A stretch of 64,000 nucleotides of DNA from WHSW01 sp963851045. GTDB taxonomy: Bacteria; Actinomycetota; Thermoleophilia; Solirubrobacterales; 70-9. The position numbers and the translations under genes were made by a program. The notes below the pieces were generated by a model that was given only the letters and a program-made list of their open reading frames with translations, did not search any database and had not been told where the DNA came from. The stretch spans positions 496,001-560,000 of the forward strand of contig CAWKNC010000002.1 in the NCBI GenBank assembly GCA_963851045.1. Direction: 5' to 3'. Shown here one piece after another: positions 1-8,623 of this stretch. Position 1 is the stretch's first letter; every line of letters starts with the position of its first letter.

Positions 1-495
1 GCATCGGCGCCATGCACGCCGGCGGCCTGGCAGCAAAAGCGCCACTCCGACCTTCTTGATGCGATCAACGCTCAGTCCGACGAGACGCCGGGCGACGTCT
101 CCTACACGACTGTCCGCTCGCTTACCGACGAGACGGTCCAGCCACAGGGAGGCAAGCGCCCGACCTCGTCGCTAGACGGCGCGCGCAACATCCTCATCCA
201 GGACGTTTGCCCCGGGCGTGAGACCAGCCACATCGGCACGGCGGTTGACTCGGTGACCTTCGCCGCCTTCGTCGACGCCGTCGCCCACACCAAGAAGAAG
301 AAGAAGGGCGCTGCAAAGGTCTCGCGCCTGCCGGAAAACGTCTGTGATCACCCGTATGCCGACGGTCTCGACGAGACGCAGACCACGGCGTTCTTGGCGG
401 CCTCGGGAACACTCGTCGGCGACCAGGGCGCGCAGTCGCCGAAGGTCTCGAGCGAGCCGCGTGTCCGTGCCGTGTTCCGACGCGAGGCGCCGTAG
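1..495 (+). CDS. CALB-like secreted lipase/esterase, C-terminal part
   Basis: The reading frame is open from the first base, so the gene begins outside the window; about 164 C-terminal residues are present. The segment around residues 1-100 resembles the C-terminal half of alpha/beta hydrolases related to Candida antarctica lipase B: APxxWQQ, then SLTDETVQPQ, whose Asp matches the acid of the catalytic triad, then a conserved Cys and ETSHIG, whose His matches the catalytic base. The nucleophile Ser lies upstream and is not seen. A short poly-Lys stretch (KKKKK) follows at about residues 97-101, and the tail includes a second Cys-containing segment. Triglyceride or ester hydrolysis outside the cell is likely, but the substrate is unknown. 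The TfoX-type gene starts 7 bases after the stop. Confidence 0.72.
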   Translation, partial: ASAPCTPAAWQQKRHSDLLDAINAQSDETPGDVSYTTVRSLTDETVQPQGGKRPTSSLDGARNILIQDVCPGRETSHIGTAVDSVTFAAFVDAVAHTKKKKKGAAKVSRLPENVCDHPYADGLDETQTTAFLAASGTLVGDQGAQSPKVSSEPRVRAVFRREAP

Positions 496-502
496 CTGGG
501 CG

Positions 503-832
503 ATGGCCTACAGCGAGGAGCTCGCCGACCGGATTCGCACCCTGCTCGCCGATCGCGGCGAGTTGACCGAGCGCAAGATGTTCGGCGGTATCGCGTTCAT
601 GCTCAACGGCAACATGGCCTGCGGTGTGCTCGGCGACGAGCTGATGGCACGGGTAGGCAAGGACCAGGGAGACGCGGCGCTCGCTGAGCCGCATACGCGT
701 CCCATGGACTTCACCGGCACGCCGACGAAGGGAACGATCTACGTCGAGCCCGCGGGAATCGAGACGGATGAGCAGCTCGCCGGCTGGGTCGACGCCGCGG
801 CGGGCTTCGCTCTCTCGCTGGCGCCGAAGTAG
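503..832 (+). CDS. TfoX/Sxy N-terminal domain protein
   Basis: A 109-residue protein that is almost entirely one TfoX N-terminal domain: ADRIRTLLAD, then the hallmark KMFGGIAFMLNGNMACGV, then the late segment with PMDFTGTP and the YVEP strand. The ATG at 503 is chosen because the domain begins immediately there; an in-frame extension further upstream lies inside the preceding lipase gene. In gamma-proteobacteria TfoX/Sxy regulates competence, but stand-alone N-domain proteins are widespread in actinobacteria and their role is unknown, so no competence function should be assumed. Confidence 0.85.
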   Translation: MAYSEELADRIRTLLADRGELTERKMFGGIAFMLNGNMACGVLGDELMARVGKDQGDAALAEPHTRPMDFTGTPTKGTIYVEPAGIETDEQLAGWVDAAAGFALSLAPK

Positions 833-877
833 CGCACGGTGAACCGGTCGCTGTTGGCGCCCGTAGGGATGACGTAG

Positions 878-1453
878 ATGGCGCGATTGATCGGAGCATC
901 AGCACTTGCCGTCCTGGCCATTGGCGTGTCCGCGTGCGGAGCCGGCGATCAGCCGATCGGGGCTGGCGCGACGGCCGCAAGCGGCCCCGTCCTAAGCGGC
1001 ACCCAGCCCCTCATCAATGGTGAGGAGCAGAAGCTCGGCGAGTACCGCGGCAAGGTCGTGCTCATCGTCAACACGGCCTCCGAGTGTGGGTTCACGCCGC
1101 AGTTCGGCGAACTCGAGGATCTCTACCGCGAGCGGCGCTCGGACGGGCTCATGGTTCTCGGCTTTCCGGCCGATGACGTCGCCGGACAGGAGCCCCGCGA
1201 CGATGAGGGCATCGCCGACTTCTGCGAATCGAACTTTGGCGTCAGCTTTCCGATGTTCGCGAAGTCCAACGTGGTCGAGGCGCCGGTGAACCCGCTGTTC
1301 GAGCGCCTCGCGGCGGCGGCAGGCCCGCCGAGCTGGAACTTCAACAAGTACCTGCTGGATCGCTCCGGCGAGGTCGTCGATCGCTACGACGCGTCGACCG
1401 CGCCAGACGATTCCGAGCTGCGCGGTCGGATCGACGAGCTGCTGAGCAGCTAG
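878..1453 (+). CDS. Glutathione-peroxidase-family lipoprotein
   Basis: A 191-residue thiol peroxidase of the GPx fold. Residues 1-20 form a lipoprotein signal (VSAC, Cys20), so it should be anchored outside the membrane. The peroxidatic site is NTASECGFTPQ with Cys70 in place of selenocysteine, and the late tetrad pair WNFNKY (Trp153, Asn154) is present. The usual FPCNQF segment reads FPADDV (about 96-101), so the tetrad Gln and a conserved Cys are both replaced. This suggests altered chemistry or thioredoxin-type recycling. Cys116 could be a resolving Cys. Reduction of hydroperoxides in the cell envelope is inferred. It converges on the GGDEF gene and the two stops share CTAG. Confidence 0.88.
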   Translation: MARLIGASALAVLAIGVSACGAGDQPIGAGATAASGPVLSGTQPLINGEEQKLGEYRGKVVLIVNTASECGFTPQFGELEDLYRERRSDGLMVLGFPADDVAGQEPRDDEGIADFCESNFGVSFPMFAKSNVVEAPVNPLFERLAAAAGPPSWNFNKYLLDRSGEVVDRYDASTAPDDSELRGRIDELLSS

Positions 1454-3141
1454 ACGGCCCGCAGGGCCGCGCGCGACTCGCCCTCAGTGAAGATCCGCAC
1501 GCGGTCGCGGCCCGCCTGCTTGGCCTCATACATCGCCGCGTCGGCATCGCTGACGAGACGCTCAACGCCTCGCGCTTGGCCGTCGCCGGTGCCGAACGTG
1601 GCGACGCCGACGCTGGTTGTCACCTTGATGCCTGCGCTATGCGCGTCAACCGCAGCTCCAACGACGGCACGCAGGCTCTCGGCCGTATCGATCGCCTCGT
1701 CGCGCCCAGCGTGGGGGAGGACGATCCCGAATTCGTCCCCACCGAGGCGGCCGACGATGTCGGAGGTGCGCAGGCGACCCTGGATCGCGCGTGCGACGGC
1801 CACGAGCAGCTCGTCGCCGGCGCTGTGTCCGCGTGAGTCGTTGACGAGTTTGAACGCGTCAAGGTCGAGGATGAGCAGCGCGCCACCGGTTTCGTAGCGC
1901 TCGGCTGCGGCAAGCTCGCGCTCGAGCTCGGCCGCGAAGCGACGGCGGTTGTAGATACCGGTCAGCGGATCGTGGTCGGCGAGATACTGAAGCTCGGTCT
2001 CGAAGCGTTTGCGCTCGGTCACGTCCTGAGCCTGGACCACCGCGCTGAGCAGCTCGCCATCGGGGTCGCGCAGCAGGGAGACGTTGAAGGCGATCCAGCG
2101 CTGGACATCGCCGGAGCCGATCATTCGAAGTTCGGCCTGGAAGGTGTCGTGGTTGCCCTTGACGAGCTCGAGGACGCCGCGGCGCATCGTCTCGACTTCG
2201 TCGGGATGGACGAGGTCCCAGTAGCTCATCTCGAGCAGCTCCTCGGGCGCGTAGCCGCTCATCTGCACGAGCGCGCGGTTGACCTCGCGGAAGCGGCCGG
2301 TCTGCTCGCCGCGCCCTTCGATTAGCGCCATTCCGGAGGCTGAATCCTCGAAGGCGCGACGGAAGCGCTCCTCGGCTGCGCGCAGCGCCTTGTGGGTCTC
2401 GTGTTCCTCGGTGACGTCACGTTGGACGGAAACCCAGACGGTGCCGTGCTCGGTGTGGTCGAAGGTCGAGACGGTGGTGCGACACCAGATCACCGACCCG
2501 TCCTTGCGGCGTTTGCGGGCGTCGTAGGTGGCCTTTCCCTCGCGCACGAGCCGCTCGGCGACCGAGCCGTCCGCCCAGTCGTCAGGGCTCGTGCGGGGCG
2601 GCTGAAGCATGAGCAGCGACTCACCGTGAAGCTCGCCGCTTTCGTAGCCCATCATCTCCTCGAAGGTGGGGTTGGCGAAGACAATGCTGGCGTCGGCCGC
2701 GCGGATCACGCAAACCCCCTCCGCCATGTCGCGCATCACCTCGAAGCCAAGTGCGAGCTGTCCCTCGGCCTGTTTACGGGCGGTGATGTCCGTGAGGATC
2801 CCAACGAAGGTCGGTGACTCGCCATTGTCGCCATCGGCGCGAACCGCACGAGAGAGGACCCAGCTGGTGGTCTCTCCGTCGTCGTCAACGAGCCGGTACT
2901 CGTGCTCGAACTCGCGATTCTCAGCCGCGCAGGCAGCCCATTCGTCGACCAGGCCCTCGCGGTCGTCGGGGTGGGTCGCCTCCAGCCAAGTCTCGCTGTC
3001 GAATGGGCCGTCGCCGATGCCCACGAGCTCGCGAAATCGGGCGTTGCCGTAGAGGAACTCCCCGTTTGCCCCGAGCTCGAAGATTCCAGCCGGCGCGCTT
3101 CCCGCCAGCAGGCGAAATCTCTCCTCGTTCGTATGGGGCAC
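1450..3141 (-). CDS. PAS-PAS-PAS-GGDEF diguanylate cyclase
   Basis: A 563-residue cytoplasmic signalling protein with no membrane segment. It has three PAS units: about 5-125 (ERFRLLAGSAPAGIFEL), 130-255 (IVFANPTFEEMMGY) and 260-385 (FREVNRALVQMSGY, then VHPDEVE). The first two end in PAC-like stretches. The C-terminal GGDEF domain (about 390-555) keeps an intact active site GGDEF at about 466-470. It also has a product-inhibition I-site RTSD exactly five residues before it, and the LADHDPLTGIYNRRRF entry motif. It should make cyclic di-GMP from GTP in response to a small ligand, redox or light signal sensed by the PAS domains. No EAL domain follows. The start is GTG at 3141. Confidence 0.93.
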   Translation of the reverse strand: MPHTNEERFRLLAGSAPAGIFELGANGEFLYGNARFRELVGIGDGPFDSETWLEATHPDDREGLVDEWAACAAENREFEHEYRLVDDDGETTSWVLSRAVRADGDNGESPTFVGILTDITARKQAEGQLALGFEVMRDMAEGVCVIRAADASIVFANPTFEEMMGYESGELHGESLLMLQPPRTSPDDWADGSVAERLVREGKATYDARKRRKDGSVIWCRTTVSTFDHTEHGTVWVSVQRDVTEEHETHKALRAAEERFRRAFEDSASGMALIEGRGEQTGRFREVNRALVQMSGYAPEELLEMSYWDLVHPDEVETMRRGVLELVKGNHDTFQAELRMIGSGDVQRWIAFNVSLLRDPDGELLSAVVQAQDVTERKRFETELQYLADHDPLTGIYNRRRFAAELERELAAAERYETGGALLILDLDAFKLVNDSRGHSAGDELLVAVARAIQGRLRTSDIVGRLGGDEFGIVLPHAGRDEAIDTAESLRAVVGAAVDAHSAGIKVTTSVGVATFGTGDGQARGVERLVSDADAAMYEAKQAGRDRVRIFTEGESRAALRAV

Positions 3142-3177
3142 AGCCCCCCATCGGCCGATCGACCGATGGCCCGCCGG

Positions 3178-3882
3178 TTAGGTCGGCTGGCTGGACGGCC
3201 GTATGAGAATCTCGTTGACGTCGACGTGCTCGGGCTGACTCAGCGCGTAGAGCACAGCGCGCGCAATGTCGGCGTCCTCGAGGGCCCCCTCGGGGCGGTC
3301 GTCGAAGAACGGTGTGTCAACCATGCCCGGCTCGATCAGCGTCGTGCGGATGGTGTTGTTCTCGCGCATCTGGCGCAGTTCGGCACGCAGCGCCTCACCG
3401 ATGGCGGTGACCGCCCACTTCGTCGCCGAGTACATCGAGCCTGGGAGAACACGGCGTCCGGCGACCGAGCTGGTGATCACGAAGTGGCCGCGATCGCGGT
3501 CGAGCAGGTGAGGAAGGGTGGCGCGGATCGTGTAGCCGACGCCGAGGACATTGGTCAGGACCATCTCGCGCCATTGCTCTGGTGATTCCTCGAGAAAGCC
3601 GCGCTTGGCGCCAAAGCCTGCGTTCGCAAACACAGCGTCGAAGCCGCCGAACGTGTCGATCGCGGTTGACGCGAGGCGCTCGTTGTCCTCCCAGTCGGTG
3701 ACATCGCAGCGCACGGCGATCGCGGTGTCATCCCCGCCAAGCTCCTCGGCGAGCTTTGCGAGCTCATCCTCGCGGCGGGCGGCGAGCACGAGGCGCCAGC
3801 CGCTCTCGGCTGCAGCGCGGGCGGTGGATGCGCCAATGCCGCTGGAGGCTCCGGTGATCAGAAGGACTGGTTTGTCGGCCAT
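3178..3882 (-). CDS. Short-chain dehydrogenase/reductase
   Basis: A classical SDR of 234 residues. The cofactor loop TGASSGIG is at 10-17, the NAG motif at 87-89 and the catalytic Ser-Tyr-Lys at Ser138/139, Tyr151 and Lys155 (YSATK). An Arg-rich segment after beta-2 (AARRED) favours NADP(H). The LIEPGMVDTPF and LIRPSSQPT C-terminus is typical of the serine/3-hydroxy acid dehydrogenase (YdfG-like) branch. The substrate cannot be read from sequence. Its start is 47 bases from the divergent ccmE start. Confidence 0.9.
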   Translation of the reverse strand: MADKPVLLITGASSGIGASTARAAAESGWRLVLAARREDELAKLAEELGGDDTAIAVRCDVTDWEDNERLASTAIDTFGGFDAVFANAGFGAKRGFLEESPEQWREMVLTNVLGVGYTIRATLPHLLDRDRGHFVITSSVAGRRVLPGSMYSATKWAVTAIGEALRAELRQMRENNTIRTTLIEPGMVDTPFFDDRPEGALEDADIARAVLYALSQPEHVDVNEILIRPSSQPT

Positions 3883-3929
3883 TGCCTTTCAAGCTAGCGA
3901 ATGGCGTTCGCCATAATTGGCGGCGAGCG

Positions 3930-4352
3930 ATGGATCCGTCACGAAAGCGAAAGATCAGGCTGGTCGTCGCGCTGAGCGCGGCGGTCCTGCTGGCCGCCGG
4001 GCTGGTCTACACATCGTTCAGCGCCTCGAACGAGACCCGCGAGCCGTCGGATCTCGTTGGCGTCAGCGGCGGCAACTACGAACTGACCGGCAAGGTCGCA
4101 CCGGGCTCGGTCGAACACAAGGGCAGCGAGCTTCATTTTGAGATCGCCGACCGCGAGGACCCCAGCGCCACGCTCCCGGTGGTCTACACCGGCACCATCC
4201 CGGACCCGTTTCGCGACAACCGTGAGGTGATCGTCTCAGGCACGGTCGACAACGGCACGTTCGTGGCCGACCACGACAGCCTGATCACCAAGTGTCCTTC
4301 GAAGTTCGCCGAAGAGGCGGCCGAGGACCCTGAGCACGTGATCATCCAGTAG
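3930..4352 (+). CDS. ccmE: Cytochrome c maturation haem chaperone CcmE, Cys-type
   Basis: A 140-residue protein with an N-terminal membrane anchor (about 9-29) and an OB-fold periplasmic domain. Family landmarks are YELTGKVAPGSV, LPVVYTGTIPDPFRD and the REVIVSGTV strand. CcmE carries haem from CcmC to CcmF. The usual haem-binding His of the LAKHxxxY motif is replaced: the sequence reads LITKCPSKF with Cys122. It therefore belongs to the Cys-type (CxxxY) CcmE known from some archaea, delta-proteobacteria and Gram-positives, here with Phe126 in the Tyr position. An upstream in-frame start exists, but ATG 3930 gives a normal anchor. Its partner ccmF is 6 kb downstream. Confidence 0.88.
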   Translation: MDPSRKRKIRLVVALSAAVLLAAGLVYTSFSASNETREPSDLVGVSGGNYELTGKVAPGSVEHKGSELHFEIADREDPSATLPVVYTGTIPDPFRDNREVIVSGTVDNGTFVADHDSLITKCPSKFAEEAAEDPEHVIIQ

Positions 4353-4434
4353 CGCAGGTTTACCCGCTCCTTCGAAGGGCAACTGGAGCGTTGCGACCGT
4401 CGAACCTCGGCGGTTGGGAGAGAGAGGGTGACGT

Positions 4435-5703
4435 TTGGCGCCAGCACGCGGCACGAGGAGGCTTGTCGTCTTGCTGTTCACAGCTGGGCTCGCCGCTCTC
4501 ATCACCGCCTGCGGGAGCGACGACAGCTCCGGCAAGGGCGTGGACCTCAACTGGTTCGTCGCCACTCAGCCCGGCGGTTCGATCCAGGAGGTGGCCAAGC
4601 GCTGCACCGAGGAGTCGAACGGCAAGTACAACGTCAACGTCGAACTGCTGCCCACCGACGCCAGTCAGCAGCGCGAGCAGCTGGTCCGCAGGCTCGGCGC
4701 CGAGGACTCGTCGATCGACATCATCGGCATGGATGTCATCTGGACCGCGGAGTTCGCGAACGCGGGTTGGGTTCGCAAGTGGGAGGAGCCCCTGAGGGGC
4801 CAGGTGAGCCAGGACGTCTTCGACAGCGTCATCGATACCGCCTCGTTTGAGGGAGATCTCTACGGCGCCCCGTTCAACTCAAACACCGAGCTGCTCTGGT
4901 ACCGAAAGGACCTGGTCTCCAAGCCGCCCACCACGTGGGCCCAGATGATCGACCAGGCGGAGAAGCTCAAAAAGGACATACAGGTGCAGGCCGACCGCTA
5001 TGAGGGCTTCACCGTTTGGGTGAACGCAATGGTGGAGTCGGCCGGTACCGAGATCATCTCCGGTCCGACGAGCGTCGAGCTCGCCGAGGAGCCGACCAAA
5101 AAGGCGCTCGCGCTGATCGGCCGCCTTGCGAACTCATCGGCGGCGGCTCCGAACATCGACACTTCCGATGAGGACAGCGCCCGGCTTGGGTTCGAGGCGG
5201 GCGATTCGGCCTTCATGATCAATTACACCTTCGCCCTCGGCAGCGCGAAGGAAAACGCGCCGGACATCGCCAAGGAGATGGGGGCGGCGAAGTTCCCCGA
5301 GGCGGTCGAGGGAACGCCGTCGAAGCCACCGCTGGGCGGCTTCAACCTCGGCGTCAGCTCCTACTCAGAGCATCCCGATGAGGCGTTCGAGGCCGCCGCC
5401 TGCCTGTCAAACGCAAAGAGTCAGCTCACCGCGACCGAGCTCGACGGCCTCCCGCCCTCGAACCAGAGCCTCTACTCGTCGAAGGTCGTCCAGGACGCCT
5501 TCCCCGGCTTTGCGGATGAGATCGAGGAGTCGATCGAAGACGGTGGGCCGCGGCCGCTGACACCGGCCTACACGGACCTCTCGCTTGCGATCCAGCGCAC
5601 GCTGCATCCGCCGCAGAACATCGATCCCGAGGACACACAGGCGATCTACGACGAGCTTCGCGAGAACGTCGAGCTCGCGATTAAGCGGGAGGGCCTGCTC
5701 TGA
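4435..5703 (+). CDS. Sugar ABC transporter substrate-binding lipoprotein
   Basis: A 422-residue family 1 (MalE-type) solute-binding protein. The start is a TTG preceded at about 6 bases by a GA-rich ribosome site (4419-4428). The signal ends in LITAC with lipidated Cys26. Hallmarks are DIIGMDVIWTAEFANAGW, the LYGAPFNSNTELLWYRKDL strand, TTWAQMIDQAEKLKK and LGGFNLGVSS. It starts a transporter operon; its stop overlaps the next start (TGATG). The architecture resembles trehalose/maltose importers of actinobacteria (LpqY-SugABC type), but the sugar is not determinable. Confidence 0.93.
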   Translation: MAPARGTRRLVVLLFTAGLAALITACGSDDSSGKGVDLNWFVATQPGGSIQEVAKRCTEESNGKYNVNVELLPTDASQQREQLVRRLGAEDSSIDIIGMDVIWTAEFANAGWVRKWEEPLRGQVSQDVFDSVIDTASFEGDLYGAPFNSNTELLWYRKDLVSKPPTTWAQMIDQAEKLKKDIQVQADRYEGFTVWVNAMVESAGTEIISGPTSVELAEEPTKKALALIGRLANSSAAAPNIDTSDEDSARLGFEAGDSAFMINYTFALGSAKENAPDIAKEMGAAKFPEAVEGTPSKPPLGGFNLGVSSYSEHPDEAFEAAACLSNAKSQLTATELDGLPPSNQSLYSSKVVQDAFPGFADEIEESIEDGGPRPLTPAYTDLSLAIQRTLHPPQNIDPEDTQAIYDELRENVELAIKREGLL

Positions 5704-6590
5704 TGCTGAGCGAGCGAACGCGATCCGAGCGCCGCCTCGGCTGGATGCTCTGCGCGCCGGCGGTGATCGCGATGTTGCTGGTGACCGCCTATCCGATCGG
5801 CTACGCGATCGTTCTCTCGCTCCAGCACCTGGACCTGCGCTTCCCCGAGGAGGGCGGCTTCGCGGGGCTCGCCAACTACGAGACGGTGCTGACCTCGAGC
5901 CTTTGGTGGCAGGACCTCTTCAACACCCTGTTCATCACCGTGATCTCGGTCTCGCTCGAGCTCGTCCTCGGCATGGCGATCGCGATGGTCATGCACCGCG
6001 CGATCTTCGGGCGCGGCATCGTCCGCACCGCGGTCCTGATCCCGTACGGGATCGTCACCGTCGTCGCGGCCTTCTCGTGGCAGTTCGCGTTCGCGCCCGA
6101 CACGGGGTTCGTCAACAACCTGCCTCTCATCGCCGACGACATGGCCTGGTTCGGCGATCGCTTCAGCGCCTTCGCCGTGATCATCATGGCCGAGGTCTGG
6201 AAGACCACCCCGTTCATGGCCCTGCTGCTGCTCGCGGGGCTGACGACGATCGACTCCGGGCTCTACGAGGCGGCCAAGATCGACGGCGCGAACGCGTGGC
6301 AGCGCTTCCGTCGCATCACCTTGCCGTTGATCAAGCCCGCGATCCTGGTCGCGTTGCTCTTCCGCACGCTCGACGCGTTCCGTGTCTTCGACACGATCTT
6401 CATCATGACCCGGGGCGCTCAGGACACCGAGTCGGTCTCGATCCTGGGCTACAACCAGCTGATCGGCCGGCTCAACTTGGGCCTCGGGTCGGCGGTCTCG
6501 GTGCTGATCTTCATCTGCGTGCTGGTCATCGCGTTCCTCTTCGTTCGGGTCCTCGGCGTGCGGATGGCCGAGGGGAGGCCGGGCGAGTAA
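5703..6590 (+). CDS. Sugar ABC transporter permease, MalF-type
   Basis: A 295-residue inner-membrane permease with about six membrane spans, the first at about 17-37 (LCAPAVIAMLLVTAYPIGYAI). The conserved cytoplasmic EAA loop reads EAAKIDGANAWQRFRRITLPLIKP (about 197-220) and docks on the ATPase. It forms the channel with the next permease. The start overlaps the binding-protein stop by one base, and its own stop overlaps the next start (TAATG), indicating translational coupling. Confidence 0.94.
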   Translation: MLSERTRSERRLGWMLCAPAVIAMLLVTAYPIGYAIVLSLQHLDLRFPEEGGFAGLANYETVLTSSLWWQDLFNTLFITVISVSLELVLGMAIAMVMHRAIFGRGIVRTAVLIPYGIVTVVAAFSWQFAFAPDTGFVNNLPLIADDMAWFGDRFSAFAVIIMAEVWKTTPFMALLLLAGLTTIDSGLYEAAKIDGANAWQRFRRITLPLIKPAILVALLFRTLDAFRVFDTIFIMTRGAQDTESVSILGYNQLIGRLNLGLGSAVSVLIFICVLVIAFLFVRVLGVRMAEGRPGE

Positions 6591-7432
6591 TGGAACGCGG
6601 CAGCCGCGAATACGTCCTCTGGAGCATCGGCATCCTGGTGGTGCTCCTGTTTGCCCTGATCCCGGTCCTGTGGATCATCTCGGTCTCGCTGAAGACGCCC
6701 GAGACGCTGGCGGACGGCAGCTTCATCCCGAAGGACATCACCTTCGACAATTACAAGAGCCTGTTCGACGGCGGGATCGACGCCAGCCCGTTCATCAAGC
6801 CCCTGATCAACTCGCTCGTGATCGCCTCGATCACCACCGTGGTAGCGATCGTGCTTGCCGCGTTTGCCGCCTACGCGATCGCGCGGCTGGACTTCCCCGG
6901 CAAATCGCTGATCCTGGCGGGAGCGCTGGCGATCGCGATGTTCCCGGCGATCTCGACCGTCGGTCCGCTCTTCGACATGTGGCGCGCGCTCGGCCTCTAC
7001 GACACCTACCTCGGGCTGATCATCCCCTACCTGACGTTCTCGTTGCCGCTTGCGATCTACACGCTCGTGGCGTTCTTCAGGGAGATCCCGTGGGATCTCG
7101 AGCAGGCGGCCCAGGTAGACGGGGCGACACCGTTTCAGGCCTTCCGCAAGGTGATCGTCCCGCTTGCCGCCCCGGGCGTCTTCACCGCGGCGATCCTCGT
7201 GTTCATCTTCGCGTGGAACGACTTCTTGTTCGCGATCACGCTGACCTCGTCGGACGCCGCCCGCACCGTTCCCGCGGCGCTCGCGTTCTTCACCGGCGAC
7301 TCGACGTTTACGGCCCCGACCGGCAACATCGCGGCCGCCGCGGTGATCGTCACGGTGCCGATCATCATCTTCGTCCTCTTCTTCCAGCGCCGCATCGTCG
7401 CCGGACTGACCGCGGGCGCAGTCAAGGGCTAA
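6590..7432 (+). CDS. Sugar ABC transporter permease, MalG-type
   Basis: A 280-residue permease, starting at the ATG that overlaps the previous stop. A much longer in-frame opening upstream is only a shadow of the preceding permease gene. It has the first span at about 8-28, then the periplasmic segment LKTPETLADGSFIP and SFDNYKSLF-like DNYKSLF, and the EAA loop EQAAQVDGATPFQAFRKVIVPL at about 167-188. The C-terminal FFQRRIVAGLTAGAVKG tail is diagnostic of MalG-type subunits. It pairs with the upstream MalF-type subunit. Confidence 0.94.
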   Translation: MERGSREYVLWSIGILVVLLFALIPVLWIISVSLKTPETLADGSFIPKDITFDNYKSLFDGGIDASPFIKPLINSLVIASITTVVAIVLAAFAAYAIARLDFPGKSLILAGALAIAMFPAISTVGPLFDMWRALGLYDTYLGLIIPYLTFSLPLAIYTLVAFFREIPWDLEQAAQVDGATPFQAFRKVIVPLAAPGVFTAAILVFIFAWNDFLFAITLTSSDAARTVPAALAFFTGDSTFTAPTGNIAAAAVIVTVPIIIFVLFFQRRIVAGLTAGAVKG

Positions 7433-7450
7433 CAAAGGAGCTATGAGCTG

Positions 7451-8623
7451 ATGGCAGAGATCGTTTTAGACGGAGTCTCGAAGCGGTTCTCCGACGGCTA
7501 TGAGGCGGTCAAGGACATGGATCTGGAGATCCAGGACGGCGAGTTCATGATTCTCGTCGGGCCCTCTGGCTGCGGGAAGTCGACCGCGCTGCGGATGATC
7601 GCCGGGCTCGAGGACATCAGCGACGGCGAGCTGCGCATCGGGGGCAAGGTCGTAAACGACCTGGCGCCGCGCGATCGCGATATCGCGATGGTCTTTCAGA
7701 GCTATGCGCTCTACCCGCACATGACCGTGCGCGAGAACATGGCGTTCCCACTGAAGCTCGCCGGCGTCGATGACGCCGAGGTCACGAGCAAGGTGGAGGA
7801 GGCCGCGAAGACGCTCGATCTGGTTGACCACCTGGACCGCAAGCCGGCCAACCTCTCAGGCGGTCAGCGCCAGCGGGTGGCGATGGGACGGGCGATCGTT
7901 CGCGACCCGAGTGCCTTCCTGATGGACGAGCCCCTGTCCAACCTGGACGCAAAGCTGCGCGTTCAGATGCGGACCTCGGTGGCCAAGCTTCAGTCCGATC
8001 TCGGCACCACCACCGTCTACGTCACGCATGACCAGACCGAGGCGATGACGCTCGGCGACCGCGTCGCGGTGATGCGGGCCGGCGTCCTTCAGCAGGTCGG
8101 TGCTCCCGGCGATCTCTACGACAACCCGGCGAACATCTTCGTCGCCGGATTCATCGGCTCCCCGGCCATGAACTTCCTGCCCGCGACCATCGAGGGGCAG
8201 ACCGTGAAGCTGCCGATCGGCGACGTACCGCTTCCGGATGGGGTGGACGACGCGTCGGGCAAGGACCTCGTGGCCGGGATCCGGCCCGAGAGCTTCGAGG
8301 ATGCGGCGCTCGTCGGCGACGAACGTGATCACGGGCTCGTCTTCAAGACGAAGATCGACCTCGTCGAATCAATGGGCGCCGAGAACTTCGCCCACTTCGG
8401 AGTCGGAGGCGAAGGGGTCCAGTCCAAGGACCTCGCCGAACTCGCCCAGGACGCCGGTCTCGCCGAGACGCCGTCGGGCGGCGGTGGCGGCGAGATCGTC
8501 GCGCGCCTCGAGGCCGCCAGCGAGATCAAGCGCGGCGATGAGGCCGAACTCTGGGTCGATACCTCGAAGCTGCACCTCTTCGACGCCGACACCGGCCGCA
8601 GCCTGACCAGCAGCTCGACCTAG
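7451..8623 (+). CDS. Sugar ABC transporter ATP-binding protein, MsmK/UgpC type
   Basis: A 390-residue ATPase. Walker A is GPSGCGKST (37-45), the Q-loop is VFQSYALYPHMTV, the signature is LSGGQRQRVAMGRAIV (about 135-150), Walker B is FLMDEPLSNLDAKLR and the switch His is in VTHDQTEAM. The C-terminal OB/TOBE region (about 240-380) is present, with a Gly-rich insert (about 338-345). It energises the two permeases. A ribosome site AAAGGAGC precedes the ATG by about 12 bases. Its stop overlaps that of the convergent ParB-like gene at CTAG. Confidence 0.95.
   Translation: MAEIVLDGVSKRFSDGYEAVKDMDLEIQDGEFMILVGPSGCGKSTALRMIAGLEDISDGELRIGGKVVNDLAPRDRDIAMVFQSYALYPHMTVRENMAFPLKLAGVDDAEVTSKVEEAAKTLDLVDHLDRKPANLSGGQRQRVAMGRAIVRDPSAFLMDEPLSNLDAKLRVQMRTSVAKLQSDLGTTTVYVTHDQTEAMTLGDRVAVMRAGVLQQVGAPGDLYDNPANIFVAGFIGSPAMNFLPATIEGQTVKLPIGDVPLPDGVDDASGKDLVAGIRPESFEDAALVGDERDHGLVFKTKIDLVESMGAENFAHFGVGGEGVQSKDLAELAQDAGLAETPSGGGGGEIVARLEAASEIKRGDEAELWVDTSKLHLFDADTGRSLTSSST

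Noticed and set aside
298..312. Run of AAG codons as a possible slippage site
   Set aside because: It simply encodes five lysines in a linker of the lipase, and the frame is open on both sides.
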